Program-made: the position numbers and the translations under genes | NCBI RefSeq assembly: GCF_005884405.1 | Contig: NZ_VCAO01000010.1 | Location: 1 to 64,000 of the forward strand | Reading direction: 5' to 3' | Length of the DNA stretch: 64,000 nt | Source: Qipengyuania marisflavi | GTDB lineage: Bacteria > Pseudomonadota > Alphaproteobacteria > Sphingomonadales > Sphingomonadaceae | In this document: one piece after another, positions 8,743 to 17,278 of the stretch | Layout: each line of letters opens with the position of its first letter | Position numbering within the stretch: the stretch's first letter is position 1 | The notes under the pieces: generated by a model | Database searches by the model: none | The model's input: the letters and a program-made list of their open reading frames with translations, nothing else | What the model was told of the DNA's origin: nothing

Positions 8743-9405
8743 TTACGGCGTTGCGCCCTGCTCCGTCGCAACCGGCTCGTCCGCCGACATTGCGCCCGCA
8801 GCTTCCGCCTCGCTTGGTGCTTCGCCCTCGACCGTAGCGGCCTCGGCCTCAAGCACCTCGTCGGCTTCCGCAACGACCGGCGCGGGATATTCGGGGCCGC
8901 CGCCATTTGCCTTGAGATAGGCGATCACATTGGCGCGATCTTCAGGCTTGGAAAGGCCGGCAAAGCTCATCTTGGTGCCATTGGCAAAGCCGCGCGGATT
9001 GGCGAGCCAGGCGTCCATATTGGCGTAATCCCAATTGCCGCCATGCCCCGATAATGCGGAGGAATAGGCGAAACCGGCGGCGTGCTTGCCGATCGGCTTG
9101 CCGATAATCGCGTTAAGATTGGGACCGATTCCGGCCGCGCCGCCCGCATTGATGGTGTGGCAGGCAATACATTTGGCGAACACTTTTTCGCCCGCGCCTG
9201 CATCGGCTGCGGCCAGCAACGTACCAAGGTCTGGTCCGGCCTGTTCGCCGCCGCCTTCGGCCTCACCTTCGATGAAGAAGCCCGGCTCCTCCAGATGGTG
9301 TTCTTTGTCGGCGCCGAAATACATGCCACTGACGATTGAGGAGCCTAGCGCGACGATCCCGGCAAACAGGACCCATCCGGCGGCAGTGTTAAAACGGTCA
9401 TCCAT
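8743..9405 (-). CDS. Membrane-anchored c-type cytochrome (CycM/c552-like)
   Basis: A 220-residue class I cytochrome c that probably carries electrons between the bc1 complex and the terminal oxidase. Residues 11-29 form an uncleaved N-terminal anchor. The haem-binding CIACH is at 79-83, and the axial methionine is in TKMSF at about 146. An acidic Ala/Glu-rich tail of about 45 residues follows residue 172; such tails are common in sphingomonad copies but have no known role. The gene is divergent from pheA, a neighbourhood I associate with this order. Confidence 0.9.
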   Translation of the reverse strand: MDDRFNTAAGWVLFAGIVALGSSIVSGMYFGADKEHHLEEPGFFIEGEAEGGGEQAGPDLGTLLAAADAGAGEKVFAKCIACHTINAGGAAGIGPNLNAIIGKPIGKHAAGFAYSSALSGHGGNWDYANMDAWLANPRGFANGTKMSFAGLSKPEDRANVIAYLKANGGGPEYPAPVVAEADEVLEAEAATVEGEAPSEAEAAGAMSADEPVATEQGATP

Positions 9406-9536
9406 GCGTGAAAGCCTGCTGTATCATTGGGTGCGAGGTTTGCGCGCCGCTCTAGTCAGCGCGCGCCTTTCGCGCAAGTGGGCGCGGCGCGAATTGCGCT
9501 TGCGGCCTGACTTGCGCCCCGATAGCAGGCGCTGCG

Positions 9537-10430
9537 ATGCGCAATTTTGCCAAGCCCGCCATCGCGATGGTCGACACCATGCGCGCCGCCGCCGCCAGAG
9601 ATCCGGACCGCGCGATCGCGTTCGGGGGCGCTCCCGGCTCCAATTCGCACCAATCGGCCATGCAATTCGCGCCCGAGGCATTGCCGCTGCCGTTTCTGGG
9701 GTTCGAGGACGCGTTGGATGCGGTGGAACAGGGCACCGCGGGCTGCGCGATGATCCCGATTGAAAATTCACAGCACGGGCGAGTCGCGGATATCCATTTC
9801 CTGCTGCCCGAAAGCGGGCTGGCCATTGTGGCCGAACATTTCATGCGCATCACCCATGCGCTGATGGCGGTGGGCGACGGCCCGTTCCAGGCAGCTTACA
9901 GCCATCCCCAAGCGCTGGGCCAGTCGCGCGAATATCTGCGCGCGCGCGGCATCGTGCCGATGAGCCATGCCGATACCGCAGGCGCGGCGGCCTTTGTGGC
10001 GGAACGGCAGGATCCCGCCATCGCAGCGCTGGCCCCGCCGATGGCCGCCGATCTTTATGGCCTGAAGATCATCGAAGATGCTGTGGAGGATGCGCATGAC
10101 AACACCACACGGTTTGTCGTGCTGGCGAAACAGCCGCTCGATCCCGCGCATCTGGCGGACACACAGGCGATGACCACGCTGGTGTTCGAAGTGAAGAACA
10201 TTCCCGCCGCCCTGTACAAGGCGCTGGGCTGCTTTGCGACCAATGGGGTCAACATGACCAAGTTGGAAAGCTATCAGAAGGGCGCGAGTTTCGCCGCCAC
10301 CATGTTCTATGCCGATATCGAAGGCGCGCTAGGCGATCCGCGCGTCGATGCGGCGCTGGAGGAGCTGGCATTTCAGTGCAATTCGGTGCGTCTGCTGGGC
10401 AGTTACGCACAAGCGCGCAAGCGGGGGTGA
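9537..10430 (+). CDS. pheA: Prephenate dehydratase (monofunctional PheA)
   Basis: Converts prephenate to phenylpyruvate in phenylalanine synthesis. The catalytic domain (about 20-200) includes IAFGGAPGSNSHQSA, CAMIPIENSQHGRV and the NTTRFVVL motif with the catalytic threonine. An ACT regulatory domain (about 212-290) follows, with the phenylalanine-binding ESYQKG segment. There is no chorismate mutase domain, as usual for alphaproteobacteria. ATG 9537 gives a sensible length of 297 residues. The beta-lactamase gene starts two bases after the stop. Confidence 0.95.
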   Translation: MRNFAKPAIAMVDTMRAAAARDPDRAIAFGGAPGSNSHQSAMQFAPEALPLPFLGFEDALDAVEQGTAGCAMIPIENSQHGRVADIHFLLPESGLAIVAEHFMRITHALMAVGDGPFQAAYSHPQALGQSREYLRARGIVPMSHADTAGAAAFVAERQDPAIAALAPPMAADLYGLKIIEDAVEDAHDNTTRFVVLAKQPLDPAHLADTQAMTTLVFEVKNIPAALYKALGCFATNGVNMTKLESYQKGASFAATMFYADIEGALGDPRVDAALEELAFQCNSVRLLGSYAQARKRG

Positions 10431-10432
10431 GC

Positions 10433-11359
10433 ATGGGGTTTGATCGGCGCGGAGTATTGGCGGGAGCAGTCGCACTGGCCGGAAGTGCCTGTGTGCCATT
10501 GCATCAGAGCCCCGATGGCCGATTGGCGGCCAAGCTGGCAATTCTCGAACGCGCCCTTGGCGGGACGCTGGGAGCGGCGTTTTACGATGTCGAACAGGGG
10601 CTGACCCTGACGCACAATGCCGAACTGCGGTTCCCGCTATGCTCGACCTTCAAATTCTCGCTCGCCGCGATGGTGCTGATGATGGAGCAGAACGGCACGC
10701 TCGACACGTCGCAGCATGTGACCTGGCAGGACAGCGATTTGCTGTCGCACGCACCCTTTACGCGGGAGCGAGGCGCGCAAGGCGCCACGCTGCTGGAGCT
10801 GGCACGTGCGGCACAGGTCGCGTCGGACAATACCGCCGCCAATCTGGTGCTGGACCGCGTTGGCGGACCTGCGGCGCTGACCGCGTTCTGGCGCGCGCTG
10901 GGCGATGATGTCTCGCGGCTGGACCGGATGGAGCCGCAGCTTAACGCCGTGGCCGAGGACGAGCTGCGCGATACCACCACCCCTGCGGCCATGGTCAGCA
11001 CGCTGACAAAGCTGATTGCGAGCGACAGCAAAACGCCGCTTGGGGCGCAGCGTCAGGCAATATTGCGGCAATGGATGCAGGACACCGCGACAGGCTCCAA
11101 GCTGGTGCGCGCGGGTCTGCCACCGGCTTGGGAAGCAGGGGACAAGACCGGCGCAACAGACTGGCCCGGCGCGGGAATTGCCCGGGCTGACATCGGCTAT
11201 ACGCTGTCACCGGGCGGCACCCCGGTGATGTTCGCGTTGTATTACCGTGCGGATCGCGATGCCCCGCCGCCACAAACCGAGATCAGTAGGACTTTTGCGG
11301 AGGTGGGCCGCGTATTGACCGGATGGATCCGGCGCAACTGGACTATCGTGCTTACCTGA
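10433..11359 (+). CDS. Class A serine beta-lactamase, lipoprotein form
   Basis: A complete 308-residue class A enzyme by its motifs: STFK at 71-74, SDN at 131-133, EPQLN with the general-base glutamate at 167, and KTG at 238-240, all with normal spacing. These residues predict hydrolysis of penams and possibly cephalosporins in the periplasm. The N-terminus begins MGFDRRGVLAGA and ends in a lipobox ending LAGSAC, which suggests Tat-type export and lipid anchoring. ATG 10433 is chosen because it sits just after the pheA stop and gives this signal peptide. There is no ampR- or blaI-like regulator beside it, so it is likely an intrinsic chromosomal gene expressed with pheA. Confidence 0.92.
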   Translation: MGFDRRGVLAGAVALAGSACVPLHQSPDGRLAAKLAILERALGGTLGAAFYDVEQGLTLTHNAELRFPLCSTFKFSLAAMVLMMEQNGTLDTSQHVTWQDSDLLSHAPFTRERGAQGATLLELARAAQVASDNTAANLVLDRVGGPAALTAFWRALGDDVSRLDRMEPQLNAVAEDELRDTTTPAAMVSTLTKLIASDSKTPLGAQRQAILRQWMQDTATGSKLVRAGLPPAWEAGDKTGATDWPGAGIARADIGYTLSPGGTPVMFALYYRADRDAPPPQTEISRTFAEVGRVLTGWIRRNWTIVLT

Positions 11360-11365
11360 CCCGCA

Positions 11366-12367
11366 TCACTCGTCGGCGTAGATCGCGACTTCGTTCACGC
11401 CGCTGCTGGTGGCGCGGCCGCGGTACATCCCGCTGGTGTTCATGCTGAAAATTGCATCGCCATTGGGCGCGACCACGATCACTCCGCCGTCGCCGCCCAG
11501 CTGGCCGACATCGGCAATCACGGCGTCAGACGCGGCCTGCGCATCTTCGCCCAGCATCTGCATCCGGTGGCAGATCGTCTGCGCCACGCCCACGCGGATG
11601 AAATATTCGCCCCAGCCGGTAGCTGAAACAGCGCAGGCGCGGTCATCGGCATAGGTGCCTGCGCCGATCACCGGGGCATCGCCAATGCGGCCCCAGCGCT
11701 TGCCCGTCATCCCGCCCGTCGAAGTCGCGGCGGCAAGGTGCCCGGATTTGTCGAGCGCCACCGCGCCAACGGTCCCGAATTTCAGATCGACATCCAGCGC
11801 AGACAGTTTCTCTGCTTTCATCCGCTCCAATGCATCCTTGCGCGGCTGCGTTTCGAAATAGCCGGGCAGGACGGTTTCCAGCCCATGATCAGCAGCGAAT
11901 TCCTCCGCCCCTGCACCAGACAGGAACACATGGCGTCCGTCATCCATCACCTTGCGCGCCAGCAGTACGGGGTTTTTGACCGAGGTGACCCCCGTGACCG
12001 CGCCCGCGCTGCGGTCTGTGCCGTTCATGATCGCGGCGTCCATTTCGTTGCGTTCGTCCCAGGTAAAGACGGCGCCCTTGCCCGCGTTGAACCGCTCATC
12101 ATCTTCAAGTCGGGTGATCACCGCCGTAATCGCGTCGAGCGCGCTGCCGCCATCGGCCAGCACTGCCGACCCAGCATCCAGCGCCGCCTGTAACGAGGCG
12201 CGATAGGCCGTGTCGCGTTCCGGCGTCATGTCATCGCGGTTGAGCGTGCCCGCACCGCCGTGGATTGCCAGCGACCAGCCCGCTTCCTCATGCGCCATCA
12301 CCGGTGCTCCGATAATCAGGGACAGGGCCGCAATGGCCCGCGCGATCGAGGTGGTAAATCGTTTCAT
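11366..12367 (-). CDS. iaaA: Isoaspartyl peptidase / L-asparaginase (Ntn hydrolase)
   Basis: A plant-type asparaginase family enzyme that removes isoaspartyl residues from peptides and hydrolyses asparagine. The AIHGGAGTL motif is near residue 34. The nucleophile threonine for autocleavage is in KFGTVGAVALD (about residue 201), and STGGM follows in the beta subunit. A signal peptide (residues 1-25, ending APVMA) predicts a periplasmic enzyme, unlike the cytoplasmic E. coli IaaA. The gene converges with the beta-lactamase, with six bases between the stops. Confidence 0.92.
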   Translation of the reverse strand: MKRFTTSIARAIAALSLIIGAPVMAHEEAGWSLAIHGGAGTLNRDDMTPERDTAYRASLQAALDAGSAVLADGGSALDAITAVITRLEDDERFNAGKGAVFTWDERNEMDAAIMNGTDRSAGAVTGVTSVKNPVLLARKVMDDGRHVFLSGAGAEEFAADHGLETVLPGYFETQPRKDALERMKAEKLSALDVDLKFGTVGAVALDKSGHLAAATSTGGMTGKRWGRIGDAPVIGAGTYADDRACAVSATGWGEYFIRVGVAQTICHRMQMLGEDAQAASDAVIADVGQLGGDGGVIVVAPNGDAIFSMNTSGMYRGRATSSGVNEVAIYADE

Positions 12368-12475
12368 GTGCGGGTGTTAGCAGGTCGGTTATCCACTTGC
12401 CTAGACGGTTGCGCTTTATACATCCTCCGCCGCGTGGTAGCTTCACGCTTTGGAAACCAAATGGGGAGAGGTTTC

Positions 12476-13735
12476 ATGCAAATTGGAAATTACCGTTTCG
12501 ACGAGAATGTAGCGATGGTGCTACTCCAGAAGATCGGATTGGCGCTGCTGGCGCTGATCGTCACCTGGGCCTTGGCGCGGGCCGCCAAATGGGCCTTTGC
12601 CAAGCTGGTGGACAATGTGTCCTTCTTCCAGCGCGGCACCGGCAGCGGGGCCTCGCTGGGGGAATCGCTGGGCAAGATTGTGGCACTGTTGATCTGGCTG
12701 TTTGGACTGCTGGTTATCCTGCAGGTACTGGGCCTTGGTGCGGTTGCCGGACCGGTTGATAGCCTGCTTGAAAACGTGGTCGAGTTCATTCCGAACATTG
12801 TCGGCGCAGGGCTGATCTTCTTTATCGGCATGATGGTGGCGCGGATTGTGCGCGACATCGTGGCGACCTTCCTGCGCACGGTCGATTTCGACAAATGGGC
12901 CAATCGCGGCGGGGTGGATAGTGTTACCGGCAACACCGCAATCAGCGGCACCATTGCCACCATCGTTTATGCAGTGATCGTGGTGTTCGTTTCGATCATG
13001 GCACTGGACGCACTCAACATCGAAAGCATTTCTGGCCCGGCGTCGGATATGCTGCGGATGATTTTTGCCGCCATTCCCAACATCATTGCAGCGGCAGTGT
13101 TGCTGGGCATCGGCTATCTGATCAGCAAGTTCGTGGTGCAGATCCTGCAAGAAGTTCTGCCCGGTCTGGGCGTTGATCGCGCGCTGGCAGACACCGGACT
13201 GGTCAGCGAAGGCACCAAGGCATCGACTGTCATCGCCCGTGTGGTTCAGGTGGCAATCCTGCTGTTCTTCGCCATTGCGGCAACGCGGCTGCTGAACTTC
13301 CCTGAACTGACGGCCATCCTCGACCAGCTGCTTGAGCTGGGCGGACGGGTGATCTTTGGTGCGGTGGTCATCGCCTTCGGCTTCCTGATCGCCAATCTGC
13401 TGGCCCGCCTGATCAGCGGCGACGGAGAGAACGGAACCGCGGCGACCATCGTCAAATGGGCAACCATCGTGATGTTCACCTTCATGGGTCTGCAGTTCAC
13501 CGGTATCGGCGGGATGATCCCCGGCACCGCCCTAACGGTCATCATCGCGGGCATCTCGGTGGCGGGCGCGCTGGCGTTCGGGCTGGGCGGCCGTGACTGG
13601 GCGGCCAGGAAGCTGGAGCAGATGGACGAGGCGGCACAGAACGCTGCTCCGCCTGCAACCACAGTGCCCAAGCCGGCGGCCCGCCGCGCTGCGGCTGCAC
13701 CCAAGAGCAACGAACCGCTGCCACCCGGCGCGTAA
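12476..13735 (+). CDS. Mechanosensitive-channel-related membrane protein (CmpX-like)
   Basis: A 419-residue polytopic inner-membrane protein. It contains repeated helix pairs of the conserved TM-helix family found in CmpX-type proteins, with Pro-Asn-Ile repeats (FIPNIVGAGLIF, AIPNIIAAAVLL). The last membrane helix ends ALAFGLGGRDWAARKLE, a typical closing motif of these proteins, followed by an Ala/Pro-rich cytoplasmic tail. Proteins of this type are linked to osmotic or membrane-stress responses; channel activity is inferred only from the family. ATG 12476 is preferred over upstream in-frame codons because GGGGAGAGG stands at 12463-12471 and the extension would cross an unrelated region. Confidence 0.82.
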   Translation: MQIGNYRFDENVAMVLLQKIGLALLALIVTWALARAAKWAFAKLVDNVSFFQRGTGSGASLGESLGKIVALLIWLFGLLVILQVLGLGAVAGPVDSLLENVVEFIPNIVGAGLIFFIGMMVARIVRDIVATFLRTVDFDKWANRGGVDSVTGNTAISGTIATIVYAVIVVFVSIMALDALNIESISGPASDMLRMIFAAIPNIIAAAVLLGIGYLISKFVVQILQEVLPGLGVDRALADTGLVSEGTKASTVIARVVQVAILLFFAIAATRLLNFPELTAILDQLLELGGRVIFGAVVIAFGFLIANLLARLISGDGENGTAATIVKWATIVMFTFMGLQFTGIGGMIPGTALTVIIAGISVAGALAFGLGGRDWAARKLEQMDEAAQNAAPPATTVPKPAARRAAAAPKSNEPLPPGA

Positions 13736-13766
13736 GACGCCGCGGAGCCTTTTGGGCAGCGCACAA

Positions 13767-13800
13767 ATGGGGGCGCGGGATTTCGGTCCCGCGCCCCCAT
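13767..13800 (+). terminator. Strong 14-bp hairpin terminator
   Basis: ATGGGGGCGCGGGA and its exact complement flank a six-base TTTCGG loop, followed by TCTTAT. It sits 31 bp after the channel gene and before the SDR gene, so it probably ends the former's transcript. Confidence 0.75.
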
Positions 13801-13886
13801 TCTTATGGGCAGGCTACCGCGCAGATTATTATACTGGGCTTTTCCCCAGCAACCGCTAGATTTTCGCCAAGAGAGAGGATGTGATC

Positions 13887-14849
13887 ATGGCGCAATTCGG
13901 ATTTGAGAGCACGGCTGACCAGGTTTTGGCAGATCAGGACCTGACCGGTCGCACCGCCTTCATCACGGGCGGCTATTCCGGGCTGGGCAAGGAAACCGCG
14001 CGGGCGATGGCAGCCAAGGGCGCGCATGTCATCCTGTCGGGCCGCGATGCGACCAAGCTGGGCGCTGCCGCCGATGAGATTGCCGTGGCCACCGGGGCCA
14101 AGGTCGATACGCTGGTCTGCGACCTTGCTTCGCTGGCCAGCATCCGCTCAGCCGCGAAAGACGCGCTGGCGCGGTTCGACAAGATCGATCTGCTGATTAA
14201 CAATGCCGGGGTGATGGCCTGCCCGCTCAGCCGCACCGCCGACGGGTTTGAAATGCAGTTCGGCACCAATCATCTGGGCCATTTCCTGCTCACCAATCTG
14301 CTGATGCCGCTGGTCGAAAAGGGCGCGGATCCGCGGATCGTCAATCTCTCCAGCCGGGGCCACCATATCGACCAGATGCATTTCAACGATCCCAATTATC
14401 AGGACCGCGATTACGAAAAATGGCAGGCTTACGGCCAGTCCAAAACCGCCAATGTCCTGTTCGCCGTGGGGCTGGAGCAGCGGCTGGGCGGACGCGGCAT
14501 CCATTCCTATTCGCTGCATCCCGGCGGGATCATGACCAATCTTTCGCGGCACATGTCCGAAGATGACATGGCCGCACTGATGACGCGCATCCGCAAAAGC
14601 GCCGAGGAAAGCGGGCAGGAGCCGCAGCCTTTCAAGACCATCCCGCAAGGCGCCGCGACCACCTGCTGGGCGGCCACCGCTGCGGAGCTGGACAATGCCG
14701 GCGGGCTGTATTGCGAAGATTGCCATGTCGCCGATCAGGACGACACATCGCCGCAATCGGGCGTGCGCAGCTATGCCATCGACAAAGGCAATGCCGACAG
14801 GCTGTGGGCACTGTCCGAAAAACTGGTCGGCGAAAGCTTCGCTTACTAA
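13887..14849 (+). CDS. Short-chain dehydrogenase/reductase
   Basis: A classical SDR of the retinol-dehydrogenase-like branch, 320 residues. It has the dinucleotide-binding motif TGGYSGLGKETA, the NNAGVMA motif, the NLSSRGHH catalytic-serine block, and the active-site YGQSK (Tyr-x-x-x-Lys). The basic residue after GR in the second strand suggests NADP(H). The substrate cannot be inferred. ATG 13887 is chosen over GTG 13881 because the GAGAGAGGA at 13871-13879 is spaced correctly only for the former. The gene is monocistronic and converges with the transporter gene. Confidence 0.88.
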   Translation: MAQFGFESTADQVLADQDLTGRTAFITGGYSGLGKETARAMAAKGAHVILSGRDATKLGAAADEIAVATGAKVDTLVCDLASLASIRSAAKDALARFDKIDLLINNAGVMACPLSRTADGFEMQFGTNHLGHFLLTNLLMPLVEKGADPRIVNLSSRGHHIDQMHFNDPNYQDRDYEKWQAYGQSKTANVLFAVGLEQRLGGRGIHSYSLHPGGIMTNLSRHMSEDDMAALMTRIRKSAEESGQEPQPFKTIPQGAATTCWAATAAELDNAGGLYCEDCHVADQDDTSPQSGVRSYAIDKGNADRLWALSEKLVGESFAY

Positions 14850-14856
14850 GCGCGCG

Positions 14857-15867
14857 TCACAGCCAGCGCAGCCGCCGGAACACCACCAGTATTGCGGTCA
14901 ACAGCAATCCGCACAGCGCCACCACGCCCCAGAACGCGTTGGGGTCATTGGTGCCCGGCATTCCGCCGACATTGATGCCCAGCAATCCGGTCAGGAAGCC
15001 CAGCGGCAGGAAGATGCCCGCCACGATAGTCAGCATGTAAGTGGCGTGTTCGCTGCTCGCCAGACTGCGCGCGCGCAATTCGTCCTGCAGGACCAGCGCG
15101 CTTTCCTTGCTGATGTCGATGTCATCCAGATAGCGGCTGAGCCGGGCGATGCTTTCGGCGATTTCGCGGCGGTCGTGATCCTCGAACCAGTCCGGCGCAT
15201 CGCGGCTGATCTGCTCCAGCGCCTCATGCTGCGGCGACATATGGCGTTTCAACGCCAGACAATTGCGGCGGATCGTGGAAATTCGCGGGAGCATGGCCTC
15301 GGCTTCGGATTCCTGATCCAGATCCTCAAGCTGGTCGAGCACATCGTTCATGTCGACTATCGACTGGTTCATCCGCGCAATCATCAATTCGGCCAGCAGC
15401 GTAATTGTCGCGCCCGCATCACTGGGACCAAACCCGCCATCGATCCGCGCCAGCACCTCACGCGGGGTCTGCAAGGCCAATCGCCGCAGCGTGATCAGGC
15501 GCGGGCCGTCGCACCACAATTGCAGCGAAACCATGTCCTCTGGCTGCGCCCCCGGGTTGAAATTGATGCCGCGCAAGGTTGCGACCAAAGTGTCGCGTTC
15601 GCGGAAAGCGCGCGGGCGCGTCTGATCGCTGGTCAGCAATTCTGCGGTGGGTTCGGGAATGGCAAATTCGCTTTGCAGCCACCCTTCGACTTCGGGGCGG
15701 GTGCGGCAAACATGCAGCCATATCACCTCGCCGGGCGCCGATGGCCGCCACCCCTGCGCTTCGTCCCAGGATATCTCACTGCCGCCGCCCTTGCCATCCA
15801 GCACCCGCCCGAACAGCAGCGGAGTGGAGATTTCGGAATCGTCGGTCAGCAGGGTCTGTGCATCCAT
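14857..15867 (-). CDS. zntB: CorA/ZntB-family divalent metal transporter
   Basis: A 336-residue CorA-superfamily protein. A long cytoplasmic, largely helical N-terminal funnel is followed by two C-terminal transmembrane helices. The loop motif is GINVGGMPG, the form characteristic of ZntB-like zinc transporters rather than the GMN-F of magnesium CorA. The last residues form a short basic tail (FRRLRWL). ATG 15867 is used; an in-frame GTG at 15891 would add eight residues. The ion is inferred from the loop motif and has not been shown. Confidence 0.82.
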   Translation of the reverse strand: MDAQTLLTDDSEISTPLLFGRVLDGKGGGSEISWDEAQGWRPSAPGEVIWLHVCRTRPEVEGWLQSEFAIPEPTAELLTSDQTRPRAFRERDTLVATLRGINFNPGAQPEDMVSLQLWCDGPRLITLRRLALQTPREVLARIDGGFGPSDAGATITLLAELMIARMNQSIVDMNDVLDQLEDLDQESEAEAMLPRISTIRRNCLALKRHMSPQHEALEQISRDAPDWFEDHDRREIAESIARLSRYLDDIDISKESALVLQDELRARSLASSEHATYMLTIVAGIFLPLGFLTGLLGINVGGMPGTNDPNAFWGVVALCGLLLTAILVVFRRLRWL

Positions 15868-16113
15868 AGGCGCAGTTATGCCGGATCGCACGCTGCTTGC
15901 CTATGGTGCACGCACCGGTTCGCGAAAGATTGCGCGTACCGACCGCCCTTTCCTACTGTAGCTGCGCGCGCTATCCTCCCCGCCATGGGCCCCAATTCGC
16001 AATCTGCCGCCGCAACACCATATTGGCACAATATCCCGCATTGGGCAGAGGCGGTTTTTTATTCTCTGGACTGTGTAACATGCGGTCCATGTTTCAGGAA
16101 AGTGGCCGGTTAA

Positions 16114-17241
16114 ATGAACTCAATCCGTCCGTGGCGCACGATAGAGCGCCGCAAGAGCCGCCAGATCATGGTCGGCAATGTTCCCGTGGGGGGCGATGCG
16201 CCGATTACGGTGCAGACCATGACCAACACGCCGACAGAAGATGTGCGCGCGACCATCGACCAGATCCGCCGCTGCGAAGATGCCGGTGCCGATATCATCC
16301 GCGTGTCCTGCCCGACTGCGGAATCGACTGCCAACTTTGACCAGATCACCCGCGCCGCGAGCATTCCGATCGTGGCCGATATCCATTTCCATTACAAACG
16401 CGCGCTTGAAGCTGCCGACAAGGGTGCGGCGTGTCTGCGGATCAATCCGGGCAATATCGGCTCCTCGCAACGGGTCGCCGAAGTGGTCCGCGCGGCAAAG
16501 GCCAATGGCTGCGCTATCCGCATCGGCGTCAACGCCGGATCGCTGGAGCGTGACTTGCTGGAAAAATACGGCGAGCCCTGCCCTGAGGCGTTGATCGAAA
16601 GCGCGCTGGACCATATCAAGCTGTTGCAGGACCATGATTTCCACGAATTCAAGGTGGCGGTGAAGGCCAGCGACGTGTTCCTCGCGGTTGCCGCCTATCA
16701 CGGGCTGGCAGAGACAGTGGATTGCCCGCTGCATCTGGGCATTACCGAAGCGGGCGGGCTGATCGGCGGAACGGTTAAAAGCTCGATCGGCATGGGCAGC
16801 CTGCTGTGGGCGGGCATCGGTGACACCATCCGCGTGTCACTGTCCGCCGAGCCTGAGCAGGAGGTCCGCGTGGGCTTCGAAATGCTCAAGGCATTGGGCC
16901 TCAGGACGCGCGGTGTGCGGGTGGTTTCGTGCCCCTCATGCTCGCGGCAGGGCTTCGACGTAATCCGCACGGTGGAGGCGCTGGAGAAGCGGCTTGAGCA
17001 CATCAAGACGCCGCTGTCGCTGTCTGTGCTGGGCTGCGTGGTCAACGGCCCCGGTGAGGCGCGCGAAACCGATATCGGCCTGACCGGCGGCGGCAATGGC
17101 AAGCACATGGTTTATCTGTCTGGGGTCAAGGATCACCATATCGAAAGTGACGCCATGCTGGACCACATCGTCAGCCTGGTCGAGAAAAAGGCCGCCGAAC
17201 TGGATGCCGAAGCTGCCGCACTGAGCGAAGCCGCCGCGTAA
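16114..17241 (+). CDS. ispG: 4-hydroxy-3-methylbut-2-enyl diphosphate synthase (IspG/GcpE)
   Basis: Reduces MEcPP to HMBPP, the penultimate step of the non-mevalonate isoprenoid pathway. It is a [4Fe-4S] enzyme; the cluster cysteines are visible in [11 protein letters not shown] and [11 protein letters not shown]. The 375-residue length is that of the short bacterial form (TIM barrel plus reductase-like domain, no plant-type insertion). The N-terminal [16 protein letters not shown] is conserved. The gene is followed 37 bp later by a flavoprotein gene in the same direction. Confidence 0.97.
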   Translation: MNSIRPWRTIERRKSRQIMVGNVPVGGDAPITVQTMTNTPTEDVRATIDQIRRCEDAGADIIRVSCPTAESTANFDQITRAASIPIVADIHFHYKRALEAADKGAACLRINPGNIGSSQRVAEVVRAAKANGCAIRIGVNAGSLERDLLEKYGEPCPEALIESALDHIKLLQDHDFHEFKVAVKASDVFLAVAAYHGLAETVDCPLHLGITEAGGLIGGTVKSSIGMGSLLWAGIGDTIRVSLSAEPEQEVRVGFEMLKALGLRTRGVRVVSCPSCSRQGFDVIRTVEALEKRLEHIKTPLSLSVLGCVVNGPGEARETDIGLTGGGNGKHMVYLSGVKDHHIESDAMLDHIVSLVEKKAAELDAEAAALSEAAA

Positions 17242-17278
17242 CCCCTCTTACTGCCGAAACCTTGCTGGAGACCTGCGC

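Noticed and set aside
12260-12475. N-terminal extension of the CmpX-like channel gene by 72 codons
   Set aside because: The added stretch overlaps the divergent asparaginase gene start, has no ribosome-binding site and does not look like a membrane protein; ATG 12476 has a good one.
14695-16113. Plus-strand open frame of 472 codons opposite the ZntB-like gene
   Set aside because: It runs antisense to a well-supported transporter gene and has the Gln/Arg/His composition of antisense high-G+C frames.
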